A DNA stretch of 64,000 nt from an uncultured Luteimonas sp. GTDB taxonomy: Bacteria; Pseudomonadota; Gammaproteobacteria; Xanthomonadales; Xanthomonadaceae. The DNA lies in the NCBI GenBank assembly GCA_934541015.1, contig CAKTDC010000005.1, positions 47,989-111,988 on the forward strand, given 5' to 3'. A program made the translations under genes and the position numbers. Below are positions 1 to 11,240 of the stretch, in pieces (position 1 is the stretch's first letter; every line of letters starts with the position of its first letter). The notes beneath the pieces were generated by a model that saw only the letters and a program-made list of their open reading frames with translations, did no database searches and was not told where the DNA came from.

Positions 1-552
1 ACCTCGGTTGGCGCGACCATGCTCGCCAACCTGGCCTCGCTCAGCCTGTTCGTCCCGGTCCTGCTCGCGGTGGCGCCCGCACTGCTGCCGGAAGTGGCGG
101 TCGAACTGGGTGCGGCCGGCACCGTACTCGTCCTCGGCGCGCTGCTGGGCTTCCACCGCGGCGAGACGGTCGACGCGCCGCCGCCCACCGCCGCCACCCG
201 CATGTTCCGCATCGGCCACGCCATCGGCTTCGCCGCGCTGATCGCCGGCGTCCTGTTCGCCTCCCAGGCCGCGGTGCACTGGCTCGGATCCGGCGCCGCC
301 ATGGCCACCGCCTTCCTCACCGCGCTGGCCGAACTGCAGGCGGCGGTCGCCTCGGTCGCCACCCTGTTCCGCGACGGCGACATCAGCGCGCCACAGGCGC
401 GCTGGGCGGTGGTCGGCCTGCTCGCCGCGAGCGCGGCGGCCAAATCGGTGGTCGCCTTGGTCAGCGGCGGCCGCGCCTTCGGCCTGCGCGTGGCCGTCGG
501 CCTGACCGCGATGACGGCGGCAGCTGCGGCGACGGTGGTGATCGTCGACTGA
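1..552 (+). CDS. DUF4010/MgtC-type membrane protein, C-terminal part (5' end outside window)
   Basis: The frame is open to the left edge (six codons precede the ATG at 19), so this is most likely the 3' end of a longer gene rather than a complete 177-residue protein. The visible part is almost entirely hydrophobic, with about five membrane segments broken by a short Arg/His-rich loop (HRGETVDAPPP, near residue 50). The pattern of paired Ala/Leu/Val helices and the closing GLRVAVGLT stretch resembles the C-terminal half of DUF4010 proteins, which carry an MgtC-like N-terminus; that assignment is from memory of the family. Role unknown; inner-membrane location inferred. It is followed by a REP-like repeat and a convergent thiolase gene. 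Confidence 0.6.
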   Translation, partial: TSVGATMLANLASLSLFVPVLLAVAPALLPEVAVELGAAGTVLVLGALLGFHRGETVDAPPPTAATRMFRIGHAIGFAALIAGVLFASQAAVHWLGSGAAMATAFLTALAELQAAVASVATLFRDGDISAPQARWAVVGLLAASAAAKSVVALVSGGRAFGLRVAVGLTAMTAAAAATVVIVD

Positions 553-591
553 CATCCGCCGGGCAGCGTGATGTCCCGCAAGTGCGTTGCC

Positions 592-621
592 CGTCATGCC
601 CGCGAAGGCGGGCATCCAGTG
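592..621. repeat. REP-like dispersed palindrome (single copy)
   Basis: The core GTCATGCCCGCGAAGGCGGG is an imperfect hairpin (CCCGC-GAAG-GCGGG) followed by CATCCAGTG. The same core occurs twice more in inverted orientation at 57292-57407, showing a dispersed family. It lies between two convergent genes, the usual place for such elements. Confidence 0.7.
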
Positions 622-727
622 CCTTGCGGGGATCGAGAACAGCCACTGGCTCCCCGCTCCCGGCTCCAGCACGGGTGGACAGGCTCCGCGCGGGGACGAG
701 GTTGATGCCGGTCTCCTGCGCGCCCCC

Positions 728-2005
728 CTAGCGCTCCAGGATCGCCACCACCCCCATCCCGCCGGCGGTGCAGATCGAGATCAGCGCGCGGCCGCCGCCG
801 CGTTCCTGCAGCTGCCGGGCGGCGGTGGCGACGATGCGCGCGCCGGTGGCGGCGAAGGGGTGGCCGGTGGCCAGCGAGGAGCCGACCGGATTGAGCTTCT
901 CCGGGTCGATGCGGCCCAGCGGCGCGTCGAGCTGGAGGCGGTTGCGGCAGTAGTCCTCGCTCTCCCAGGCGCGCAGGGTGCACAGCACCTGGGCGGCGAA
1001 GGCCTCGTGGATCTCGTAGATGTCGAAGTCCTGCAGCGTCAGGCCGTTGCGGGCGAGCATCTCGGCCACGGCCACGGTCGGTGCCATCAGCAGGCCTTCG
1101 CCGTGCACGAAGTCGACCGCGGCCACGTGCACGTCGCGGATCCGGCACAGCACTTCGTGGCCGTGCGTGGCGGCCCAGTCCTCGCTCGCCAGCAGGCAGG
1201 CCGCGGCGCCGTCGGTGAGCGGCGTGGAGTTGCCCGCGGTCAGCGTGCCGCGGCCGGAGCTGCGGTCGAACGCGGGCTTGAGCGTGGCGAGCTTTTCCAG
1301 CGAGCTGTCCGGGCGCAGGATGTTGTCGCGCGACACGCCGCGGAAGCTCGCCACCAGGCCGTCGAAGAAGCCGCGCCCGTAGGCGGCGGCGAGCCTGTGG
1401 TGCGAGGCGACGGCGAGTTCGTCCTGCGAGTCGCGCGAGATGTTCCACTCCTTGGCCATGTCCTCGCAGTGCTGGCCCATCGACTTGCCGGTGCGCGGCT
1501 CGGCCACGCCGGGGAAGTCGGGCTTGAGCTCGCCCAGGCGGAACCCGCGGAAGGCGGCCAGCCGCCCGCGCGCGCTCCTGGCGGCGTTGGCGTCGAGCAG
1601 CCGCCGGCGCAGCGTCCTGCCGTAGACGATGGGCACGTCGGAAGTGGTATCGGAACCGCCGCCGATGCCCGACTCGATCTGCCCGCTGGCGATCTTGCCG
1701 GCGATCAGATTGAGGCTGTCGAGCGAGGTGCCGCAGGCGCGCTGCAGGGTGACCCCGGGGGTGAGCGGCGACAGGCCCGAGGACAGCGCCGCTTCGCGCC
1801 CGAGGTTCCAGTCCGCGGAGTGCTTGATCACCGCGCCCATGGCCACTTCACCCAGCTGCTGGCCGTGCAGGCCGAACTTCTCCACCAGCGCGCCGAGGGT
1901 CCGTACCGACATCCCGAGGTTGCCGACGTCCGAGTACGCGGTGTTCTGGCGGCAGAAGGGAATGCGGACGCCGCCCAGCACGGCGACGGGTCGACCTAGC
2001 AGCAT
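728..2005 (-). CDS. Acetyl-CoA acyltransferase (FadI-like thiolase)
   Basis: Thiolase of 425 residues, predicted to cleave 3-ketoacyl-CoA or condense acyl-CoA units in the cytoplasm, most likely in fatty-acid beta-oxidation. The nucleophilic cysteine lies in QRACGTSLDS (C91); the other active-site blocks are IHEAFAAQ, GHPFAATGAR and the C-terminal CTAGGMG with the second catalytic Cys. Length fits FadI/trifunctional-beta-type thiolases, somewhat longer than the ~390 residues of PhaA/AtoB. The ATG at 2005 has GAGG about 8 bases upstream. No fadJ-type partner lies next to it, so it is a stand-alone copy; it is divergent from an unknown gene starting at 2082. FadI versus another thiolase subfamily cannot be settled by eye. 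Confidence 0.85.
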   Translation of the reverse strand: MLLGRPVAVLGGVRIPFCRQNTAYSDVGNLGMSVRTLGALVEKFGLHGQQLGEVAMGAVIKHSADWNLGREAALSSGLSPLTPGVTLQRACGTSLDSLNLIAGKIASGQIESGIGGGSDTTSDVPIVYGRTLRRRLLDANAARSARGRLAAFRGFRLGELKPDFPGVAEPRTGKSMGQHCEDMAKEWNISRDSQDELAVASHHRLAAAYGRGFFDGLVASFRGVSRDNILRPDSSLEKLATLKPAFDRSSGRGTLTAGNSTPLTDGAAACLLASEDWAATHGHEVLCRIRDVHVAAVDFVHGEGLLMAPTVAVAEMLARNGLTLQDFDIYEIHEAFAAQVLCTLRAWESEDYCRNRLQLDAPLGRIDPEKLNPVGSSLATGHPFAATGARIVATAARQLQERGGGRALISICTAGGMGVVAILER

Positions 2006-2081
2006 CGTGGTTCCTCTCGGGCCGGGCCCGTGGCGCGGGCGGGCATAATGCGCAGTCTAACGTACCGTTGCGCATGGGCCG

Positions 2082-2948
2082 ATGAACGATCAACACACTG
2101 CCACGCTGCCCGCGCTTGAAGGCGTGGTCGGAGTCCTGGCGCTGGAGCTCGGCGAGGATCCGGTGCCCGCACATGCCGCGCTGGACCAGAACACCGCGGG
2201 CAGGCTTGCCGGCCTGGTCGGCCGCGACCTCGACGCCCTGGCGCCGGGCGTGCGCGACCTGGAGCTGGCCTTCGCCGCGGCCCACTTCGACCCGGCCGAA
2301 ATCCTGCGCCCGGGATGGCCGGTCCATCGCCGTCTGCACGAACTGCGCCAGCGCGCGCCGGGCGCAAAGGGTCCGCGCATCATCGCCTTCGGCGCCGACG
2401 CCGACGGCGACGTGCCGCTGCCGCTGCAGTGCGACCGCCAGCTGCTCGGCGGCCGCCTGCGCTGCCTGCCGTTCCTGTTGTCTGGCGATGCGGCCGGGCT
2501 GGAGCCGGTGCAGGAACGGATGGAGGCGGTGCTGCTGGATCTGGGCATGGCCGCGCCCGACACCGCCCTGCTCGCGCAGGACGCCTTCGGCACCCGGATC
2601 GAGCACGCCCGCTACCTCACCGTGCACGACCTGCTGGCGATGACCGCCCTGCAGTACGAGCACCTGGGCCTCGCGCCGCTGTGGCCGCTGATCGAAACCG
2701 CCCTGCTGTCGCCTGCGGTCGAAGCGACCCTGGACGCGCCGCCCGAGCCGCTGCTGCGCTATGTCGACGGCGAAGCGCGGCTGGTGCTGTTCGCACCCGA
2801 CGCCTGGCGCGAGCGCTACCGCCCCGACGGCGAAGGCGACGCCCTGCGCCGCCACTTCGCCCGGTTCGAGATGCGCCAGCGCCAGCTCGCCGCCGTGCTC
2901 GAAGCCCACGGCATTTCCGTGTCCTACGATCACGCCGACCCGCTGTAG
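2082..2948 (+). CDS. Conserved hypothetical protein, soluble, 288 aa
   Basis: I do not recognise this protein. It has no signal peptide or membrane segment and is acidic and Leu/Ala-rich. Regular coding bias, lack of a comparable competing frame and a divergent neighbour (thiolase at 2005) support it as real. The C-terminal third (DAWRERYRPDGEG, FARFEMRQRQLAAVLEAHG) looks like a charged helix. The start is the ATG at 2082; no strong Shine-Dalgarno is visible. A hairpin follows at 3060-3083 before the convergent sodC. Confidence 0.7.
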   Translation: MNDQHTATLPALEGVVGVLALELGEDPVPAHAALDQNTAGRLAGLVGRDLDALAPGVRDLELAFAAAHFDPAEILRPGWPVHRRLHELRQRAPGAKGPRIIAFGADADGDVPLPLQCDRQLLGGRLRCLPFLLSGDAAGLEPVQERMEAVLLDLGMAAPDTALLAQDAFGTRIEHARYLTVHDLLAMTALQYEHLGLAPLWPLIETALLSPAVEATLDAPPEPLLRYVDGEARLVLFAPDAWRERYRPDGEGDALRRHFARFEMRQRQLAAVLEAHGISVSYDHADPL

Positions 2949-3059
2949 GCGCGCTCAGGTGCACCCGCGCCCGGCCTCGCCCGGGCGAATGCCGCGCAGG
3001 CAGGCATCCCGGTCGCGCCTGACGATGCTCCTGCACCGGGCCGCCTGGCGCAGGAGACA

Positions 3060-3083
3060 GGGTCCGGGGAAGCAGGCGCCGGA
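3060..3083. terminator. GC-rich hairpin between convergent genes
   Basis: GTCCGG and CCGGAC arms, extended by one or two G:C pairs on each side, surround a loop of about 11 bases. It sits between the stop at 2948 (+) and the sodC stop at 3101 (-). There is no T-run on either side, so intrinsic termination is only a possibility. Confidence 0.35.
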
Positions 3084-3100
3084 CCCGGGAGCAGCCGCGA

Positions 3101-3694
3101 TCAGTCGGCGCCGAGCGCGATCACGCCGCAGGCCAGGCGCGCGCCGGCGTTGCCGGTGGGCTGGGTCACGTAGTCGTCGGCGTCGGCGTGCACGATCACG
3201 CCCTTGCCGACGATGTCGGTGGCCGCGCCGTCGCCGATGGTGACGCCCTCGAAGCGCGCATCCACGGTGGCCACGCCGTCGGCGTTCGCCTCCAGGTTGT
3301 CGCTGTCGCCGCCGTGGTGGCTGCCGTGGCCGACGCGGCCGTGATCGACGCCAGCAGGATTGAAGTGGCCGCCGGCGCTGGTGGCGTCGGGCGCGCTGCA
3401 GTCGCCGTGCTCGTGCAGGTGGAAGCCGTGGCGGGCGCCGGCGGTCAGGCCGGTGACCTCGCCGGTGGCGTGCACCACGCCGTCGACGACGGTGAACTGC
3501 AGGCTGCCGGCGGTCTGGTTGCCCTCGGTCGGGCTCAGGGTGGTGTGCGCGCTGGCGGCGGCCGGCGGCGCCTGCACCTCGATCGGCGGCGGCGTGGCCT
3601 CGGGCGTCGCGGTGGTTCCGGCGGGCTGGTCCTGGCTGGGGCTGCAGGCGGCAAGGGCCAGCAGCACGGGGACGGCAATCATCGAATGGCGCAT
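3101..3694 (-). CDS. sodC: Cu/Zn superoxide dismutase, lipoprotein
   Basis: Periplasmic or membrane-anchored superoxide dismutase (197 aa). The N-terminus has a lipobox (LLALAAC17), then a Pro/Ala-rich linker, then the SodC beta-barrel. The copper and zinc ligands are visible: H92 and H94 in FHLHEHGDCS, bridging H110 in GGHFNP, H118, H127, D130 in HHGGDSDN, and H169 in GVIVHADADDY. The structural disulfide pair C99-C189 (GARLACGVI) is present. The ATG at 3694 follows GAGGGA at a good distance. The next gene upstream on the same strand (3743-4291) encodes a degenerate paralogue, only 48 bp away, so the two may be co-transcribed. Confidence 0.93.
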   Translation of the reverse strand: MRHSMIAVPVLLALAACSPSQDQPAGTTATPEATPPPIEVQAPPAAASAHTTLSPTEGNQTAGSLQFTVVDGVVHATGEVTGLTAGARHGFHLHEHGDCSAPDATSAGGHFNPAGVDHGRVGHGSHHGGDSDNLEANADGVATVDARFEGVTIGDGAATDIVGKGVIVHADADDYVTQPTGNAGARLACGVIALGAD

Positions 3695-3742
3695 CGGATC
3701 CCTCGTTCGGATTCTGGGTGACCCGGCCAGTCTACCCGCCGA

Positions 3743-4291
3743 TCATTCCGGGATCGTGATGACCCCGCAGGCCACGCGCGCGCTGATCGCGCCCGGAGTG
3801 GCGCCCAGCACCAGCAGGGCGCGGCCGGCGATGTCGTTGTCGGCGCCGCCGCCCAGCACCGCGCCGGGCACCAGCAGGTCGGCGCGGGACACGCCGTCGC
3901 TGCCGGCGATGATCCGCCCCGGCGTCTCGCCCACGCCGCCGCTCTGCCGCGGGCCGGTGCGCGGATCGTAGTAGCGCCCGGCGCTGCCGGCGTCGACCGC
4001 GCTGCAGTCGCCGCGCTCGTGCACCTGCAGGCCGTGCGCGCCGTTGCGCACCAGGCCGCCGATCTCGCCGCGGATGCGCACGCCGTCGGCGGCCTGGGTC
4101 AGCACCACGCGCCCGCTGACCAGGCTGCCCGAGGCCGACGCCAGGTTGGCGATCGCGCGCTGGGCGGTGCCGGTGGCGGCGATGTGGCGCTCGGGAGCGG
4201 CGGGAGCGGGCTCGGGGACCCGCGGCGGCCCGCCGCCGCAGGCGGTCAGCGCCAGCACGACGCAAGCGGCAGCGGTCGGGAGTCGGGACAT
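3743..4291 (-). CDS. SodC-like lipoprotein lacking metal ligands
   Basis: A 182-residue SodC fold protein with lipobox LALTAC18. The fold signature is clear (HGLQVHERGDCS near residue 86, ARVACGVI at the end, cysteines 96 and 175 for the disulfide), but of the usual ligands only H91 remains: the first copper His is Q89, the bridging His of GGHFNP is replaced in SAGRYYDP, the zinc loop has no His, and the His of VIVHA is L162. It should not be an active dismutase. The ATG at 4291 is chosen because GAGGAAG precedes it; an ATG at 4312 would add seven residues but lacks a ribosome site. It lies just upstream of the intact sodC. A binding or structural role is possible but unknown. Confidence 0.85.
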   Translation of the reverse strand: MSRLPTAAACVVLALTACGGGPPRVPEPAPAAPERHIAATGTAQRAIANLASASGSLVSGRVVLTQAADGVRIRGEIGGLVRNGAHGLQVHERGDCSAVDAGSAGRYYDPRTGPRQSGGVGETPGRIIAGSDGVSRADLLVPGAVLGGGADNDIAGRALLVLGATPGAISARVACGVITIPE

Positions 4292-4400
4292 GGGGCTTCC
4301 TCGAAATCGCATCGGACGGCCCGCGGCGGCGGCGGCGCCGCGTCAGCCCTGCCATGGTAACGACTGCCGTCCCGCATCACCCGGGGCGGCGGCACCGCGG

Positions 4401-5820
<1,420 letters not shown>

Positions 5821-5831
<11 letters not shown>

Positions 5832-6903
5832 CGTTCGCCTCCCCGGCGCGCGGTTCCGGAATATCCTCGGCCCCGCCCTCGCCGAGCGGCAGCAGCAGGG
5901 TGAACACCGTATGCCGCGGCCGCGAGCGATAGCTGAGCGAGCCGCGGTGCTCGCGCGCCACCTGCTGCGCCAGCGCCAGCCCCAGGCCGCTGCCGTCGGC
6001 ATGGCCGGACACCAGCGGCAGGAAGATCTGCTCGGCCAGCGCCTCGGGCACGCCGCTGCCGTCGTCGACGATCTCCATGCGCAGCACCAGCGGATGCAGC
6101 TGCTCGCCGATGCGCACGGCGAACTCCGCGCGCGTGCGCAGCGTGACCTGGGTGGCGCCGGCCTGGATGGCGTTGCGCACCAGGTTCCAGATCGCCTGGG
6201 TCAGGCGGTCGGGATCGCCCTGCAGTCCGGGCAGGCTGGGGTCGTAATCGCGGGTGAGCAGGACCGCCCAGCCGGCGTCGCTCTCGGCCAGGCGCAGCAC
6301 CTGCTCCAGCACCGCGTGGATGTTGACCGGCCCGTGCGGCCGCGGCGGCGCCGGCGACAGCAGCCGGTCGACCAGCAGCGCCAGCCGGTCGACCTCGCTG
6401 CGCACCACCTCCAGCAGCTCGCGCGACTCCGCATCGACCACCCGCCGCCCCAGCAGTTGCGCCGCGCCGCGGAGCCCGGCCAGCGGATTGCGCAGCTCGT
6501 GCGCCAGCCCCCTGAACGCCGCCGACAGCGCCAGCGGCAGCGCGGTGGCCGGATCCTCGCCGGGGAACTCGTCCACCGGATGGAACTCCAGCAGCAGGCC
6601 GCCGCCCTCGCGGCTCAGCCAGGCATCGGCGAAGCAGGGCTCGCCGCCCTGGAACCCCAGCGCCACCCGCCGCAGCCGCTGCGCGCCCTCGTCGTCGCCG
6701 CCCACCCGCTCCAGCGCCTGGCGCAGGTTGCCGCCGTCGACCTCCAGCGCCGCCACCGGCTGGCCCAGCAGCCGCCGGCGCCCGACCCCGAGCCAGCGCG
6801 CGAAAGCGGTATTGCAGCCCACGATCCGTCCGTCCGTGCCGGCCCGCAGGATCGGCGTGGACAGCGCATCGACGTCGGCGGAGGGCGGAAGCTGCTGCGG
6901 CAT
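5821..6903 (-). CDS. ntrB: Nitrogen sensor histidine kinase/phosphatase NtrB
   Basis: Cytoplasmic two-component sensor NR(II), 360 aa, with no membrane segment, as expected for GlnL/NtrB. A PAS-like domain occupies roughly residues 12-110 (STPILRAGTDGRIVGCNTAFARWLG); the H-box is LAHELRNPLAGLRGAAQLLG with H135; the N-box is NLVRNAIQAG; the G-boxes are VDDGSGVPE and GSGLGLALAQQV. It phosphorylates or dephosphorylates NtrC under PII control. I chose the ATG at 6903; a GTG at 6921 is also open. No clear Shine-Dalgarno is present. It overlaps ntrC by 11 bp. Confidence 0.94.
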
Positions 6904-6949
6904 TGCAGCAATATAGGGCACGCGGCGGCCGGCGACGCGCCTGCGGCGC

Positions 6950-7579
6950 TCAGCCCTTCGGCATCAGCGCATCATCCATCGCCTTCGCGCGGCGATAGGC
7001 TTCGCGCCCGCGCAGGCGCTCGGCCCAGGCGGTGAAGGCCGGGCGCTCGGGGATCGACTTGAACGCGATGCCGAAATCGACCTGGCCGCCGACGTAGACG
7101 TCCGCGGCGCTGAAGCGCTCGCCCAGCAGCCACGGCGAGGCGGAGGCAGCGGCGAGCTCGAGGGTGTCCACGGTCTGTTCGAAGCTGCCGTAGCCGACGA
7201 AGCCGGATTTCTCCGGCGGCGGCAGCTGGCCCAGCGCCCTGGCGGTCACCGCCGCCTCGACCGGGCCGGCGGCGAAGAACATCCAGCGCAGGTAGGGGCC
7301 GCGCAGCGGATCGTCGGCGGCGGGCGCGAGCCCGGCCCGGGGGAAGGCGTCGGCGAGGTAGGCGCAGATGGCCGCAGCCTCGGTGACCACGATGCCGCGG
7401 TGCTGCAGCGCCGGGACCTTGCCCATCGGGTTGATCGCGAGGTATTCCGGTGACTTCATGCCGGCGCCGTATTCCTGGACCACGGTGCGGTACTCGACGC
7501 CGAGCTCCTCGAGCATCCAGCGCACGATGCGGCCGCGCGACATGGGATTGGTGTGGAAGACGGGTTCGCTGCTGGTCAT
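6950..7579 (-). CDS. Glutathione S-transferase family protein
   Basis: A 209-residue cytosolic GST. The N-terminal thioredoxin-like domain has SRGRIVRWMLEELGVEYRT and the glutathione-binding block NPMGKVPALQHRGIVVTEAAAIC (cis-Pro and the TEAAAI equivalent of the usual ES-A-I). The C-terminal all-helical domain contains the capping motif FSAADVYVGGQVDFG. The active residue is probably the Ser of NPMSRGR. AGGA precedes the ATG at 7579. Substrate unknown; detoxification role inferred. It lies between ntrB and an amidase gene on the same strand with no evident operon. Confidence 0.88.
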   Translation of the reverse strand: MTSSEPVFHTNPMSRGRIVRWMLEELGVEYRTVVQEYGAGMKSPEYLAINPMGKVPALQHRGIVVTEAAAICAYLADAFPRAGLAPAADDPLRGPYLRWMFFAAGPVEAAVTARALGQLPPPEKSGFVGYGSFEQTVDTLELAAASASPWLLGERFSAADVYVGGQVDFGIAFKSIPERPAFTAWAERLRGREAYRRAKAMDDALMPKG

Positions 7580-7655
7580 GGCGGTCCTTCCGGTCGGGGC
7601 GGCGCGGGCGCCGGTGCGCCACGATACTCCCCGGATCGCGTCGCGCGCGACGCGA

Positions 7656-8396
7656 TCAGTCCACGCGCCGCCAGGTCAGCGCGTGCAGGATGCGCAGGTC
7701 CTCCGCATCGAGGGACTTGCCGTTGTCGCCGCGGAAGCGCATGCGGTAGGAGTGGATGGTCGCTTCGAGGTCGTCGGTCGGATAGCCGATCAGGCGCAGG
7801 GCGTTGACCGGGTCGAAACCGGGGGGCGGCGGCGGTACGTCGGGATCGGGCCAGAGGCCGAAGCCGGCGTCGAACAGCCGCTTCCACGGGAACAGGGGAC
7901 CGGGATCGATCTTGCGCCCCGGGGCGAGATCGGAATGGCCGATCACCGCGGACTTCGGGATGCGGTGGCGGCTGGTGAGATCGTCGAGCAGGCGGATCAG
8001 CGCATCGACCTGGGCATCGCTGAAGGTTTCGCTGCCGTCGTTGTCGATCTCGATGCCGATCGAGGCCGAGTTGAGGTCGTGGATCGTGCCCCAGCGGCCG
8101 GCGCCGGCATGCCAGGCGCGGTGCTGGTCGGCCACCAGCTGGTAGATGGCGCCATCGTCGCCGACCAGGTAGTGGGCGCTGACCGGACCACCGCTGTTGC
8201 GGCTGCGCAGGGTGAGCAGGCTGCGCTGCACCGAGTCCTGCTCGGTGTAGTGCAGCACGATCAGCTGCGCGCGGCGGACGTCGTGGTTGTCCGAGGGCAC
8301 CCAGACCGCGAGCGGGTTGCGCGGCGCGCCGTGCTGGCAGGCGACGAGCGCGAACAGGCAGGCGAGGACGAGGGCGAGGCGGACGACGACGGGCAT
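7656..8396 (-). CDS. N-acetylmuramoyl-L-alanine amidase, AmiD-like lipoprotein
   Basis: Zinc amidase of the Amidase_2/AmpD family (246 aa) that cleaves the muramyl-peptide bond of peptidoglycan or its turnover products. The ATG at 8396 is chosen because it starts a lipoprotein signal (MPVVVRLALVLACLFALVAC). Catalytic blocks: LIVLHYTE (first Zn His), AWHAGAGRW, and GHSDLAPGRKIDPG (Zn His plus catalytic region), as in AmpD/AmiD. A Pro-rich hinge (PPPPPGFDP) leads to a short C-terminal domain resembling the AmiD peptidoglycan-binding region. Envelope location from the lipobox; recycling role inferred. Confidence 0.88.
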   Translation of the reverse strand: MPVVVRLALVLACLFALVACQHGAPRNPLAVWVPSDNHDVRRAQLIVLHYTEQDSVQRSLLTLRSRNSGGPVSAHYLVGDDGAIYQLVADQHRAWHAGAGRWGTIHDLNSASIGIEIDNDGSETFSDAQVDALIRLLDDLTSRHRIPKSAVIGHSDLAPGRKIDPGPLFPWKRLFDAGFGLWPDPDVPPPPPGFDPVNALRLIGYPTDDLEATIHSYRMRFRGDNGKSLDAEDLRILHALTWRRVD

Positions 8397-8614
8397 GCGG
8401 GCATTGCAGCGTGGGGTCCGGGGGAATGCAAGACGGTCACGGCCCCCACCCGACAATAAAGTTCTTCATCCGAGTGCGGGAAACAGGAGCAGAGCTGGAT
8501 CGGGGCTTGCGGGTCGAGGGTCGCCCCGGGCCGGGGATTGCTCCCCGGCCGGCAGGGCGCGGCGTCGTTCCGACAGCGGAACTGACGATCCTCCCCGCAC
8601 TTGGGAGAAGATCC

Positions 8615-8644
8615 AAAAAAAAGCGGGCAGCCTGCGCTGCCCGC
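8615..8644 (-). terminator. Rho-independent terminator of the torF-glnK-amtB unit
   Basis: On the minus strand a perfect 9-bp stem (GCGGGCAGC / GCTGCCCGC) with a 4-base loop is followed by eight Ts, 36 bp after the amtB stop. This is the clearest intrinsic terminator in the window. Confidence 0.9.
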
Positions 8645-8680
8645 AACACTCCTGGGGGGAGGTTCGGATGTTCGTTGTGG

Positions 8681-10141
8681 TCAGCTCCCGTAGGCGGATT
8701 CGCCGTGGGAGACGATGTCCAGGCCTTCGCGCTCGTGCTCCTCGCTCACGCGCAGGCCGACCGCGGCCCTGGCGATGAGGATGGCGACGGCGGTCACCAC
8801 CGCGCACCAGGCGATGGTGAACAGCACGCTGAGCAGCTGCACCCAGACCTGCACGCCGATCGCCAGGTCGGCCTCGGTGCCGCCGAGCGACTGCGCGCTG
8901 AACACGCCGGTGAGCAGGGCGCCGACGATGCCGCCGACCGCGTGCACGCCGAACACGTCGGCAGTGTCGTCCACGCGCAGCAGGCGCTTGAGGCCGTTGA
9001 CGCCCCACACGCACAGGGCGCCTGCGGCCAGGCCGATCACGATCGCACCCATCGGCCCGACCGTGCCCGCCGCCGGGGTGATCCCGACCAGACCGGCGAT
9101 CGCGCCGGAGGCCGCGCCCAGCGCCGACGGGCGGCCCTTGGCGATCGCCTCGACCAGACTCCACGCCACCACGCCGGCGGCGGTGGCCACCATGGTGTTG
9201 ATCATCGCCAGCGAGGCCGCGGCGTCGGCCGCCAGCGCCGAGCCGGCGTTGAAGCCGAACCAGCCCACCCACAGCAGCGCCGCGCCGATGAAGGTGAAGG
9301 GCACGTTGTGCGGCTTCAGCGCTTCCTTGCCATAGCCCAGGCGGCTGCCGAGGAAGTAGGCACCGACGAGCCCGGCGATGCCGGCGTTGATGTGCACCAC
9401 CGTGCCGCCGGCGAAGTCGATCACGCCCTTGTGCGCCAGGAAGCCGCCCTCGCCGCTCCACACCATGTGCACCATCGGCAGGTAGGAGAACGTCACCCAG
9501 ATCAGCGCGAACAGCAGCACCGCGGTGAACCTGACGCGCTCGGCAAAGGCGCCGACGATCAGCGCGGCGGTGATGCCGGCGAAGGTGGACTGGAACACGA
9601 TGAACAGGAACTCGGGCAGGCCGTCGGCGTCGGTGTCCGCGGTGATGCCGCGCAGGAAGGCCTTTTCGGTGAACGAACCGAAGAAGGCATTGCCTTCGGT
9701 GAACGCGGCGCTGTAGCCGTAGCACACCCACAGCAGAACCACCGCCGAGAACACCACCAGCACCTGCATGATCACCGACAGCACGTTCTTCGACCGCACC
9801 ATGCCGCCGTAGAACAGCGCCAGGCCCGGCACCACCATCAGCAGCACCAGCAGGGTCGAGGTGAGCATCCAGGCGACGTTGCCGCTGTCGAACGCGGGCG
9901 CGCCGGCTTCCGTATCCGCCGCGACGGATGCCTGTACGGGGGACGCATCGGCGCTCACGGATCCGGCGTCGGCCGCGGCATCGGCCGCGGCGGGGTTCGG
10001 GGTGCCGGATGCGATCGCCGCAGTGCCGCCACCCTGGGCGAAGGCGGCCGGCGCCATCGCCAGGGCCGCCAGGCCGAGCAGCAGGCCCAGCGCCGCGGTG
10101 CGGAGGCGGGTCGTGAACCCGGAGAGCATTGTCGTTTTCAT
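8681..10141 (-). CDS. amtB: Ammonium transporter AmtB
   Basis: Ammonia/ammonium channel of the inner membrane (486 aa). A cleavable signal-like N-terminus (ending APAAFAQ) and an Ala/Asp-rich linker of about 60 residues precede the conserved core of eleven helices. Family blocks are easy to read: PGLALFYGGMVRSKNVLS, FAGGTVVHINAGIAGLVGAY, GWFGFNAGSAL, and DVFGVHAVGGIVGALLTGVF with the pore histidines. The gene follows glnK by 20 bp, the classical pairing in which PII plugs AmtB when nitrogen is plentiful. A strong terminator follows at 8615-8644. Confidence 0.96.
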   Translation of the reverse strand: MKTTMLSGFTTRLRTAALGLLLGLAALAMAPAAFAQGGGTAAIASGTPNPAAADAAADAGSVSADASPVQASVAADTEAGAPAFDSGNVAWMLTSTLLVLLMVVPGLALFYGGMVRSKNVLSVIMQVLVVFSAVVLLWVCYGYSAAFTEGNAFFGSFTEKAFLRGITADTDADGLPEFLFIVFQSTFAGITAALIVGAFAERVRFTAVLLFALIWVTFSYLPMVHMVWSGEGGFLAHKGVIDFAGGTVVHINAGIAGLVGAYFLGSRLGYGKEALKPHNVPFTFIGAALLWVGWFGFNAGSALAADAAASLAMINTMVATAAGVVAWSLVEAIAKGRPSALGAASGAIAGLVGITPAAGTVGPMGAIVIGLAAGALCVWGVNGLKRLLRVDDTADVFGVHAVGGIVGALLTGVFSAQSLGGTEADLAIGVQVWVQLLSVLFTIAWCAVVTAVAILIARAAVGLRVSEEHEREGLDIVSHGESAYGS

Positions 10142-10161
10142 GGTGTCAATCTCCGGAAGGA

Positions 10162-11240
<1,079 letters not shown>

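Noticed and set aside
587-1999. Long plus-strand frame opposite the thiolase gene
   Set aside because: It is an antisense shadow: low-complexity His/Ala/Gly/Val protein, and the other strand encodes a clear thiolase. Similar shadows across the window were dropped.
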